DNA from: Durusdinium trenchii
Lineage: Eukaryota > Sar > Dinophyceae > Suessiales > Symbiodiniaceae
DNA: 64,000 bases
Reading direction: 5' to 3'
NCBI GenBank assembly: GCA_963970005.1
Contig: CAXAMN010020890.1
Location: 1,090,046-1,154,045, forward strand
Positions within the stretch are counted from its first letter, which is position 1. Each line of letters opens with the position of its first letter. Shown here one piece after another: positions 1 to 10,103 of the stretch. The notes below the pieces were generated by a model. The model saw nothing but the letters and a program-made list of their open reading frames with translations. It made no database searches and was not told the origin of the DNA. Both the position numbers and the translations under genes were made by a program.

Positions 1-124
1 GACTTTGGTGGGGAGAATCACGCCCAAAACGTGGGTCCGATGTCGAATCATCCAACGTCCCCCCAGTCCCCAAAAGCCGTTCTCGAAACCGTTCTCGACT
101 GTCAGACTGTCAGACCTGTGCATG

Positions 125-828
125 AACTACACTCCACTCCACTCCGGTCCATGATGTGGTCATAGCCGGGGAAGCCGTCCGGCCAATACTTCTTGACCTC
201 TGCTGTGATCCACCGCACGTCGCGGCCCCACATGGTCTTCCAAGTCCAGGCTTTCTCCGGGATCGGCGTCAAGGGGTCAGCGCCTCGGATGGCGCGGCTT
301 AAGCTCCGGTGAGCCCGGACCATTGAGGCGTTTTATGGCTCGCCCGTTTTTCGGGCGGCTAGGGTGGGAGGAACCTTACAAAGCACGTTTGTAAAGGGGA
401 GTGGTGTTTCCATCTATATAATTAGGATTACTGCTGCAGGTGTACAGAGCTCCAAAGCTGGGTCAGTTGCTCTGTGCCTACCTAAACAAACACTGCATGA
501 CCACATGTCTTTGGTCTCCCAGTCCCACCGCTCGACCCCTGGCGACGACGCAACGACGAAGAGCCCGGTGCGCCGCAACGAGGTGGCGAACGATGCGAAA
601 GGCGACGACTCGACCCCCGAACGCGACGACCCCAAACGCGTTTGGCCGCGAAGAACGCGACGAGACGGCACTCGCTGCCGCCCATGGCCAAGGTTCTCTC
701 ACCCTTGTGGTAGTACCAAAGCCACACAGGATCGCGCTTGAAGCGCCCATCAGAGCGATTCTTGGCCGGGTGCAGCCACACATAGGAGCCGCCGGACTCC
801 CAGTGCGCGGTGTAGCCGGGCACGGAGC
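125..828 (-). CDS. Two exons of unrecognised protein, possible C-terminal extension of L3
   Basis: Two open segments read as protein on the minus strand. The first, 703-828 (126 nt, 42 codons), follows a CCGAAG acceptor and ends at a canonical GT donor (GTGAGAG). It is rich in aromatic residues, with motifs such as PGYTAHWESGG and DPVWLWYYHKG. The second lies at about 125-262 and includes KAWTWKTMWGRDVRWI and KYWPDGFPGYDHI. Both have the same orientation as the ribosomal protein L3 exons and lie downstream of them, so they could be a C-terminal extension of that protein or the start of a separate gene running off the window. I do not recognise the family. The tryptophan-rich composition, open frame and clean donor argue that they are real exons. 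Confidence 0.4.
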
Positions 829-889
829 CTTCGGGGCCGACGCGGGTGGGTGAGGTGATGGTTGATGGATGTGGGATGATGTGGGTGAT

Positions 890-1220
890 GTTTTTCATTT
901 AACATGGCTGGTGAGACGGGGATACAACGTGATACAACCACAGCATCGGTGAGGAAGAACTGGCCATTTGCGGGCTCCGGTGATACTCGGACAGCCCCTT
1001 TGGCCCCCTTTGGCGCTGATGGCCCCCTTTGGCCCCCTTTGGCCCCCTTTGGCCCCTTCGGTCCACTTGTCTCTAAGACGCCCTTCACCACGATGATGGA
1101 TTCCGGCATGTTGTCCTGCAGGATGCTGGTCGGAATCCAAGCGAAGAATCTGAAGAGAAATCGTGAGTTGCACGTACGTGTTGCTCCGTTCGCAGATCTT
1201 TTTCGTTCGAGCCTCATCTC
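890..1220 (-). CDS. rpl3: Ribosomal protein L3, C-terminal exon(s) with collagen-like tract
   Basis: Reading down the minus strand, one frame gives VQLTISLQILRLDSDQ. The next frame gives NMPESIIVVKGVLETSGPKG. Together they match the order of the bacterial-type L3 C-terminus: a beta strand, then V-x-R-x-D, then L-V-K-G-x-x-x-G-P-x-G. The two halves are in different frames within about 35 bp, too short for an intron, so this is an indel in the sequence, a pseudogene break, or an acceptor at CTGCAG (about 1110) with the upstream match misleading. Immediately after GPKG comes a tract of repeated Gly-Pro-Lys/Gly-Ala-Lys triplets (about 1000-1055), encoded by iterated GGGGGCCAAA. The frame continues to about 950 through SPEPANGQFFLTDAVVV. 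Confidence 0.5.
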
Positions 1221-1239
1221 CCTCAGAAAGATCGGCTAA

Positions 1240-1352
1240 CACTGCATTGATCGCAGAACTGAACTAAGCTTGTTCTAGCACTGCATTGATCTCAGAACTG
1301 CACTAGCTTGTTCTAGCACTGCATTGATCTCAGAACTGAACTAGCTTGTTCT
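1240..1352. repeat. 38-bp tandem repeat, about 3 copies
   Basis: Copies of a 38-39 bp unit built on actgcattgatctcagaact start at 1240, 1279 and 1317. They differ by a few substitutions and a single-base indel. The repeat lies in a non-coding interval of the L3 gene region. From 1353 to about 2240 I see no supported gene on either strand. Confidence 0.85.
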
Positions 1353-2245
1353 TCAGCAATCTCTGTGAGTGCTCACTGGGGGGTCAAACCGTGGTCAAGT
1401 GTATCCTATTCTCAATACCAGTGAATGATGACTCTCTTTACGAGAAGGGACCTTTGTCAAGCACATTGCGATGCTGATCTTATCTGTATATCACCTGTAA
1501 TAGGATAATGCCGTTGCCTATTTCGGCAAATCTCTCTTCAACGATATCCCCCGAACTCCTGACTACTGACTACTAGCCGGCTGGCAAATGGCAAGAGATC
1601 GCTCCTCGTCGATGCGATCCATGATCTTGATAATCTTCAGATTGTGAGCAATGCTTTTGCACACTCCTCCATCCGATCCGACAAATGTGACAGAATGCGC
1701 CAAAGCGCATGCCGCAGTGCGGTCGTGCACCAAGCAGAAAATGGATGGATCGGTCGACCCCGTGGATCGGTCGTCAAAGCTGAGCGATGGGTTTGAGGCG
1801 AAGCAACTTCCTTTGCCCTGGAAATGGACGGAATTGTTGTGGGTTATTGACTCTGGTGGAAATGAGGGTGGAGTTGCTCCTGGAGAATGGCCTGAAGAGC
1901 AAAAATGACATAGATATGTCGGCACTCATGTGATACTCCAGTCATCCTTTGGCGTCTTCGTCGCTTTCATACGAAGTACTTTTGCAAAGGATATCAAAGG
2001 ATCACATGGAAAAGCAAATCTACGCCCTCTGTTGCTTCTTCTCAGAATTTGCCAAGTTAAATTACGTGGCCTCACAGTGGCCAAAAACGGCCAAAACCCA
2101 CGCACCAGAGAGGATCGATGAGTAAGACACAGTAGGACGACATACGACCAATGTCCATGTGTCCTTCACCCTCCACTAGCGGGCATCACCACCGGGTACG
2201 ATGCCCTTTTACACGTCCTGGTCCTAAGCATCGTCCATTTCGCCC

Positions 2246-4845
2246 TCAATGTCCCTGAGCATCACCCGATCCAGCCGCTTGCGCCAAGGGTCCGATCCAG
2301 CCAGCTCTCTTCTTTCGTGGCAAGACGCGCTTCGGCCGAGCAGCGCCAATGGAACCCTCTCTCCTGGAGGGAGGGATGAGGAAGCGTTGCAAGCTGAGCT
2401 CTATTTTAGCAGGATTGAATGTTAGAGAATACACTGCCGGGTTCGGAGAAGTACCAAAGTAGCCTTAATTTTTCCAAAAAAGCCATCCGAATAGGGATTT
2501 AGAAGATGATGTTCCTCTGCTCACTGGTTGCTGCACGTTCCTCGGGGTTTGATCAAGCCCCAAAAGCACCCCTTTTCGACAAGATCATGTGCGAGACTGG
2601 AATGCCTTCCCCTACCTAGTACCTGCCAAGCCATCCCTTCGGTAGCTCAAGGAGGTAAGCCGACTGTTGAGAAAACTGATCGAATCTAAAAACACGAAAC
2701 AATCTTGAAGGCCCCTTTTTCCCCAAACTTACTTTTTCCCCAAAGGCATATCAGCATTGCTCATCTGAGATATGCCTTGCCATCTTGCCAAACCATGCCA
2801 TCCCAGCATAGCTCGAGAAGCATCACCGGACGTCCTGTGATGCTTCGAGCCATGGCCCATGGGTCCGCGCTTGCCGCCCCATCGCTTGATACGGCCGGCA
2901 AAGCCTTTGCCCTTGGCCCAACCTCGAAACGACGACGGCTTCAAATGAAGGCTTCAAATGATGGCAGAGGCCTTGGAGCCTTGGGGACTGGGAGATGGTG
3001 GGAGTGGGGGGATGGCGTACCAACATGGCGTACCATGCTTGAAAAACGATATGGTTCTTGATTCTTGATCTTAAATCAAGTTCGGATGATCAATCTGCTC
3101 ATCAAAGTTGTCCAATCCTCCCAAAGCATCTTCCTTCTGTCACCCGCGATGTGTCTTTTTGAACTTGGAGTAGTTGTCTAATTCTCTTTGGGAACATCCA
3201 CATCATCATATCCATTGCTTAAAACTTTAACTGTTTGTTACAGGATATGTTTCCCTTACAAGATCCTCATCCATCTGTGTACGACGTGGCTCCAACATTA
3301 CACCAAGACTGCATTGTGAAACGGAAAGGTTTGCATAGCTAATACTTACTAATAGCTGAGTCTCAAAACAAGGCAACCCCATACCAGTGGGTTTCACCTA
3401 CTTTCCTGGCTATCAGGTAGTGTCTGGGTTTAAGACAAAGCCCAGATCTTGTCGGTGAACGCATGCCCCTCTTCACAGCCCTCCCACCGTCCCAGCACAC
3501 AGACCTCCAGACCGACCGACTGCTTGCGGATCGAAAGGCCATGGATGTCAACGATGTCGCCTTCCTTGAAGAGGTCTGAGGGCCAAATCTTCTGGCCAAC
3601 CTCCCACTTCTCCCAATCTTGTGGCCTCCACAAAATTCTGGCATCGTCCAAAGATCTCCAACGTCACAGGACGAAAAAAGGGGTTGCGCATAGCAGCGGA
3701 ATAGGGGAAGCACAAAGCAAGTGCTTTGGGCAAGTATTAAACTGCATGCGAAATCAACAAAAACGTAAAGAAACACAAGCATGAAGAAGCATGAAGTCTC
3801 TGCTCTCTTGGTGTGTCCAACCGAACTAGAAAACGAGACATCAACAAAGAATCTCTGTAATTTTTCAGAGATGCGACATGTCTTTTATGTGCTGCCCATG
3901 TCTCGGTGGTGCTTTTTTCACGCTTCGCCGAATGCAGACGCGAGATCTGGGTCCCCAGCTTTGGTTGTGGTCTTGGAATGAATCTCAATCACAGTAGGCA
4001 TAAAAGGCATAGCAATCATTGGGAAAATGATTTCGCATGCAGGGCCCCTCATCGCAAGACCCATACCCCTGTCGGGTTTTTTGGTGGAGTTGCTTCTGAG
4101 ATTCATGGGATGAGCATCAATGGGAAGCAATCCAATCTCTTACGTCCATGTCCTCTCAATCTTCTCAATCTTCTAGTTATATGAGTTTATATAGTACACG
4201 CAAGCTACTACATCCATTCTTCAAGAGACAGACTGACCCTGATCTTCAGCCAGTCTTCCACACCTCACGCGGAAGTCCTTGATCTTCCGCAAGGGAGGGC
4301 ACTCGTTGCGTGCCAAGCGCTGAATCTGAAGTGCTCGTTTGCCGCTCCTTTCATACCTCAGCAGGCAAGCTATTATTCAAATTTTGCATCTAGACCTGGA
4401 TTTTGTGCGAGGCACCTCCAACAAACCATGGTGTTCTTGGCAAAGCTACAACAGCCCCCACCTCGCAATTACACAAATATTGCCCTACGAAGGGATGTTT
4501 GGACCGATCTGTTTTTTTTGTGTAGATACCTTTTTTCAATAAATGACCTCTTCGACCGAGCTGCTTGTTGGGCTCATAGCGCTCATAACCCACCTGAACC
4601 GAGTAGTGGCCATGCTTCTCGGGCCATCGCTTGTCGGTCACCATGTTCCCACCTTTCTTCACGCACAAAATGGTGGCTGGGACGGTCTTCACATTGCCAT
4701 CCTCCTCTTCAAAGATTGTGGTCATATTCAACTTCTCCTTAATCACAGGAGCGAGGTAGAGTGGAGCAATTGGGCTGATGCTCAGCATGGATGGCAGCTG
4801 CCTTTCATCTAGCGAGTCATACTCATCTACTTGTGTGCTTGTCAT
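2246..4845 (-). CDS. rpl3: Bacterial-type 50S ribosomal protein L3, likely plastid, multi-exon
   Basis: L3 binds 23S rRNA near the peptidyl-transferase centre and is an early assembly protein. The exons run in the family's order. The first is about 4530-4737 (open to 4845), with [27 protein letters not shown] and [10 protein letters not shown]. The second, 4264 to about 4325, has [14 protein letters not shown]. The third, from 3625 to about 3540, has [18 protein letters not shown] and VDIHGLSI. The fourth, 2827-2911, has [18 protein letters not shown] and HGSKHHRTS. The fifth, from 2358 to about 2260, has [20 protein letters not shown]. Phase closes from exon 2 to 3 (GT donor at 4262-4263) and from exon 4 to 5 (GT donor at 2825-2826). 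The exon 1-2 and 3-4 junctions do not close cleanly and may use non-GT donors or contain a sequence error. The K-G-K-G-F-x-G and H-G-S-K-x-H-R motifs are diagnostic of the bacterial/organellar form rather than the cytosolic one. Confidence 0.85.
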
Positions 4846-5042
4846 GTCTCTCTGCTCTAACTCTAACCATCTCTATTCCTCTCTCGCATTCACCGTCTGG
4901 CTGCTTCTGTATCTCTATACAATCGCACCGTCCAACAAAGTCGAGTCCGGTCCGGCCACTACAACATCTATAACAGTCTTGCGGGTCTATTGTTTCTCTT
5001 GGCAATCTATGTATGGATACATAGCTCCTCCTTCTATCATGC

Positions 5043-5142
5043 ATCCATCCATCCGTCCGTCCGTCCGTCCGTCCTTCCTTCCTTCCTTGCTTCCTTCCGT
5101 CCGTCCGTCCGTCCGTCCTTCCTTCCTTCCTTCCTTCCTTCC
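5043..5142. repeat. CCGT/CCTT tetranucleotide microsatellite
   Basis: About 100 bp of (CCAT)n, (CCGT)n and (CCTT)n blocks, alternating twice. Any reading frame through it is a low-complexity artefact (repeated Pro-Ser-Val-Arg). It lies in the interval between the plastid leader exon and the L3 exons. Confidence 0.95.
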
Positions 5143-5489
5143 ATGTATGCAGAGAAGAATGCATTGGCAAAGCTAGGCACGCACCTGCAAACTATGGCAA
5201 ACTAAACATCTTCCACATCTTCCCTCACTTCCCACATCTTTCCATGGCCCAAGCATCCGCCCAAATGCCGACGCCGGGCTCAATGGTGGGCCTAGACAAT
5301 CGATCCCACCAAGGAACTGCCTGGCCAAACCAAAGGAAGCGATGTCCAGCTAGAATGATGGAACAGCAGCAGCGATTCTAAGCCAAGGGATGCTTGGGTT
5401 GATGTGGTTGCATGGTCTTGATTGGTTTGATTGGGTCGGTTGGGTTGATCAGAGTCGTGTTAAGCAAAAAAACAACTAGATTGGAAGCA

Positions 5490-5795
5490 CTACGAGGAAT
5501 GCTTGTGTTGATTGCCAACAAGCAAAAGGGCTGACCATATGGTGCTAAAGAAAATGGATCCAAACTGTGCTATAGCTTTGGCTACGTCGTCTACATGACC
5601 TGCAAGAGCTGCACCCGGTGCCAAAAACCAACTACTCTCTCTCTCTCTCTCTTCACTCTTCCCCTGCCACGCCCTTCCCGCCCTAGGCCAGCCCTCCATG
5701 GGGGGCGGCCGCCCTTGGGCCTGATCGGGGCGCGTGGCGATCAGCGAAGCCTTGCGCGCAGTCTTGGACTTTCGGGATGTAGCTCCTGATCGCAT
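5490..5795 (-). CDS. Possible exon with basic, transit-peptide-like N-terminus
   Basis: A minus-strand open frame of 101 codons begins with ATG at 5795. Its first 30 residues are rich in Arg, Lys, Ser, Thr and Ala with no acidic residue before about position 24, as in a transit peptide or mitochondrial presequence (RSGATSRKSKTARKASL). It sits between the signal-peptide-like exon at 7037-7135 and the first L3 exon, so it could encode the transit part of the L3 precursor. Splice phase to the leader exon could not be closed. The later half passes through a CT microsatellite and may be intron. Confidence 0.25.
   Translation of the reverse strand: MRSGATSRKSKTARKASLIATRPDQAQGRPPPMEGWPRAGRAWQGKSEERERESSWFLAPGAALAGHVDDVAKAIAQFGSIFFSTIWSALLLVGNQHKHSS
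5634..5652. repeat. CT dinucleotide microsatellite
   Basis: A short (CT)n run. It lies inside the possible coding segment of 5490-5795 when that is read on the minus strand. Confidence 0.85.
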
Positions 5796-7036
5796 GGTGA
5801 CTGGCCAGGCAAGTAGTGATTCTTCGCCAGGCCACCTGTGCTAAGAATGTAAATGATCAGAAGGTCATGCGAAGCTGTGCCGCTTGGGACGGAGCTAAGC
5901 CTACAAATGTGTTGCCCTTAGGCTTGAAACGGTTGTGTGAGCTTTCTTGTGCCCTGACTAGTAGTCAAACGCGTCGATGTCGATAAGCCCCATCCACCCA
6001 GAGACCACATCTACATATCCGTCTTATTTAAAAGGAAATTGTATATACACCTTTCAGTGCCTTTCAGTGCCTTTCAGGGTTGATCGCAGAAACTTCTTTG
6101 GGTAGTTTTTCCCCGGACCCATCAAAGCGAAACACCCAGAAACTCAAACTGGGTCAAGCTCCTGCCAGCGCCGCCACTCCTGGCCGAAGACAGCACGCGC
6201 GGCCCGAGTTCGTTCATTCGTTCTTTTCGCTTCGCGTCGTTTTGCCCTTGCGACTTTTGGGGTCGAGCACGTGGGTCCGGTTCGACCCACCTGGTCGAGG
6301 CCTCTTAGAACTCTTGGCTCAAATCCCCAAGATCATGTTTGACAAAGTTCCAATATAAACCAGCATTTGGGGAATTGAGCCAAGACGAGTCTTGTGCAAG
6401 ATATACTTCAACGTTTGAGACGCAGTTTGGATGTGGAGTACGAAAACAGGATTTATAACTGCCTGGTTGAAGGGGACAAGTGAGACCAAGAAAAGCAATC
6501 GTTAGGGTGGTCTTCTGCCGATGGATTACTTGTATGGTGGTGCACAGGAACTGGCTTCTACCATATTTAGTGACCTTCAGCTTCTGGCCCCTTCAAAAGA
6601 ATCACTTGGTCTCCCTCTCTTTCTCAATCTCTCGTTGTCATTCTCTCTGTTTCTCGGACCCAGTCCTGCCAGGGCAACGACCGGCCACGTTGGCGCAGCA
6701 AAACTTGCGTTGCCATGACTTGCATTCCGTGGCTGCGTCGAGAGACCCACACGCGGCAAGGAGCTGGAAATTGGAGCCTGCGCTGTGACATTGGAACAAC
6801 ATCCGGACAGAAACAATTCACTTATTTTCTCCAGATCGGACTAAAGCTGGTCCTCAAGACCATACGTCAACACAACGGAATCCACCATCCAAATGACATC
6901 CAACTCCAAACTCAATGAGAGGAGCAAAAGAGTCCGCCTAGACCTTTCCAGTGCATACAACAACATCTCAAAAAGTCTTCCAACTTCTAGAGCTCACTCA
7001 GCTCACTCCGCTCAAACCTGCCCTGTCAGCACTCAC

Positions 7037-7135
7037 AGGCCGGACCAGGCCAGCGGCCTGCACAAAGCAGCTCCCGAGCCATGTGACCGCCAGGGCAGAC
7101 CCCACGGCCATCAATGCCACACGCGAGCGCGCCAT
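7037..7135 (-). CDS. Candidate first exon: signal peptide with FVxx plastid motif
   Basis: ATG at 7135 opens 33 codons on the minus strand that end exactly at a consensus GTGAGT donor (7031-7036). The peptide starts with a basic n-region (MARSRVAL), then a hydrophobic core (AVGSALAVTWLG), then SCFVQAAGLVRP. A signal peptide followed directly by Phe-Val is the pattern used to send nuclear-encoded proteins to peridinin plastids (FVAP-type motif). It lies 2.3 kb upstream of the L3 exons on the same strand with no other gene recognised between, so it is the best candidate for exon 1 of a plastid L3 precursor. The link itself is inference; the exon is also unusually GC-rich for this interval. Confidence 0.5.
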
Positions 7136-7139
7136 TGAC

Positions 7140-10100
7140 GCGACGCGCCCGAATCACGTGGGCGAAACGACGCAGGTGCTAAGCCCGCGGGCTGCGGGGC
7201 TGGGCGGGCCGAGCAGGGCGGTGTGGCAACTCTGGCAACTGGAAAGCACACCAGTTGACCCGAACCATCTTTCATTATCAAACTCAGAAGATAAATTAAG
7301 TAGTCTTTTCTCTAGGACCATGCGTTTTTGGAGGTGGGTACCACATGTCACATATGATACACAGTTTCATGCCCAGCCATGAAGAATCTTCATGCTCACT
7401 CCCAAGGACCGCCCTATGGAAGGAACCTCAGCTCAACCGCAGCTCATTGGATCCAGTGCAACCTCCATCTTCGCCGTGACTAGCGAATTTGATGAAGCCG
7501 AAAGTCATGCTCGTGTGAGGCAAACACTTCAGCTGGTTGGCCCTGGTTGAGGGATGCACCCCACGTTCCATGAGACCCATAACGTTCCGGTTCGCTTCGA
7601 CAGGGGCCCTGGGGTCTCAAGACAGATCTTTTCATGGACGGAAATCATATGCAAACAAGTAGGAGACTGGTCCCATGGCCCTTCCCTTTCCTGAGACCCT
7701 GACAGACACGGATCGCCCTGACACAGTGACGGCGGATGCGCCAGCTTGTCTAGAGATGGTTTATTGGCATCTCGGACCGAACGGACCTAGGGCTGTCCTC
7801 GCCACAGTTGAAATGTTTACTTACTTGTGTACACTGCCTCTGACCTTAGCAAAGGCGGTGAAAACATGTGAACACTCGATTCCACTCTGCGCTGCAAAGC
7901 TCATGCGCTCATGATTCAGCTGCTGATTCTAAACCTCTGTTTTTAGATCATGATTCATGACAGATCGAGTGAAAGCCCCAAAGTTGATTGAAGAGCAGGC
8001 GTTGATCCTGCTTCCTCACTAACACGAAAACGATAGATCGTTCCCATCTATATGACCTTCAATCGAACAAGTAACAAGAATGTTGTTGAATATGTGCGCA
8101 ATAATTCCACTTGCAGTTGCTATCTGTCCGCTTTGTGGGTCCATCAGATTGATGGCACGCAGACTGATATGTGTTCCAACCTTTATTCAAACAACTCCGA
8201 TCATCATGAATCGTCCGTAAACACGGGACTGTTTCAACACTCACTGTCTCACGCCAATGGTGGTCATTCTCCTAGACTGCCCCACAGACCCCATGAGCTC
8301 CCGTGCCTGGTGCTCGCGCTTCTTGGAAAGCTTGAAGCCATGAGCTCCGCATTATTTAAAAATAGTCGTTCATTGGATTCAATGCGTTCAGTGGCTAAGC
8401 TGAATCAGCTATAGGTTCTAAAGACCCACCTGGCAGATACCAGCATGCTTGCCGAGCTTGCCCCATCATTTACCGTGAATTGTTGCAGCCCTGCACATCT
8501 TTGCTGCGTCCTGATGTTGTCTCACCACGGCTGTAGTGAAGGATGGGAGAATGGGTGTTCACTGGCTAAGCTTAATGAGGAGCGAAGGCAGGCTGCTTTC
8601 AACCTGGCTTTTCCATTAGTGTCCCGGATCAGCAACCCTTAGAAGCCAGAATCGGGGCCCCATCCGTGGGAGCTGGAGTTAAAAGAGCTTGTGTTTGAGA
8701 GTCACATGAACAGCCATTTGCACAAACGCATACCTTCGTATTCTCTTGACTAGAGAGTCTTGAGACGGCGTCTGCTTCGTATATGCTGATAACAGGCAAA
8801 TTTGGACAGAATCTTACCACATCAGCACACCTCTTCACTACAGCCTACGGCTCAATGTTCCTCATCTGGACTTGGGATCCACGAACGTTTTCCTAGCCAA
8901 CCTGCAAGACAGCATCTGTTTCTCTCGCGCCTTCTCTAGTAAATCTACCGATGCACATGGCCAGACAACCATTGCTGGCAGCCCAGCTGGGGCAGTGTCA
9001 ATCTCGGATCCCGTTCACGCTACCAGCCCTTCATCCAAGCAAATCATATCCATAGGCTAATAGGCCAAACACGGCCAAACTGGATTGGCTCCTGTTCGCC
9101 GGTGTATCAACTGGGTCCAACTTCGCTCTGTTTGATCCGAAAAAAAGGTCGAGTCTGGGACCTCTTTCAGCCACCACCCCTCGTAGTGTCAGGGTCTGGA
9201 TCACTGGCAGTCAAGCACACCATACACCCACAGAACAGCCAATTCTTTTGCGCAACGTGGTTTCAACGCATCACTAGATCATTTCAACCTTGTCATTTTG
9301 CATGTCTGGCAAGTACTTTCTGTGCCAGGATCGCCTCGATATGCCATGCAATGAGCGAATTCTGTGTCTGTCAAGCAGCCCACTGCCAAAACTGCAACAA
9401 CAGCTGGCCCTTTTCAATCTTCAGCCATAGAAAACGAAAAAAGATTAGGAAAGACAAAAGCAACACCCTCTTGTGGTGGACCATTTTGGAGTCTCCATGA
9501 TCTGCCCTGTCGCGCAGCAGTGGCCGCCGTTGACTGGCCTCCGAAGACCGGCTCTTGCGATCTGGCGGCCCGTCGAGCGGAGCAGCGCAATGCGCTGTGC
9601 TGCGCAGCTACGCCCCGCCACTCGTGGCGTTCCTGGCCTTGCGGCAGAAAACGTGAATCATGATGGAACCCTGCAGGAGTATCAGTAGTGGCCAGTATGG
9701 TCGCAAGTGAGGGTTCATCCACACTACAACCGAGGGTGCAACACAATCTGGTTTTGACCGGTGTATAAGCGCATGTCAGCTGGTCATGTGTGAGGTTCTC
9801 TGCCTTTGACGCTTGAATTTGCCGGGCTCTCAAGGGCTACATACTGTTTGCAAAAGTGTACTTGGGCTGTTAAAAGTCTTTGATGTTGGGTGCCGGCAGA
9901 GTGCGTGTGTGAGAACGAAGTCTTCGCTAGCTAGCGTTTCCTGGCTGCCGAAGTCCTATTGATATATAAATCGCATGGGAAACTAAGCAAACCATGCAGC
10001 CCTTCAAATGGGGTACATCCCTGTTGAGTTCAAGATCATTCACCAAAACAAGCAGAGTTGAGGCTCTGGCATGTGTTGTGACCCAAGCGAAGTTGCCCGG
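7140..10100. other. Interval without a supported gene
   Basis: About 3 kb between the leader exon at 7.1 kb and the 3' end of the dynamin-like gene. Frames here are short, overlap on both strands and show no recognisable motif or convincing exon with splice signals. It probably contains the promoter and 5' region of the gene starting at 7135 and the 3' region of the gene above, but no specific element can be named. Confidence 0.5.
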
Positions 10101-10103
10101 CAT

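Noticed and set aside
364..853. Overlapping plus-strand frames of 125-137 codons
   Set aside because: They are antisense to, or out of frame with, the better supported minus-strand exon at 703-828, and show no motif.
4778..5205. Serine/proline/arginine repeat proteins on either strand
   Set aside because: They run through the CCGT/CCTT microsatellite and have no coding character outside it.
9414..9833. Minus-strand frame of 139 codons
   Set aside because: Ala/Arg/Ser-rich shadow with overlapping open frames on the other strand and no splice signals or motif.
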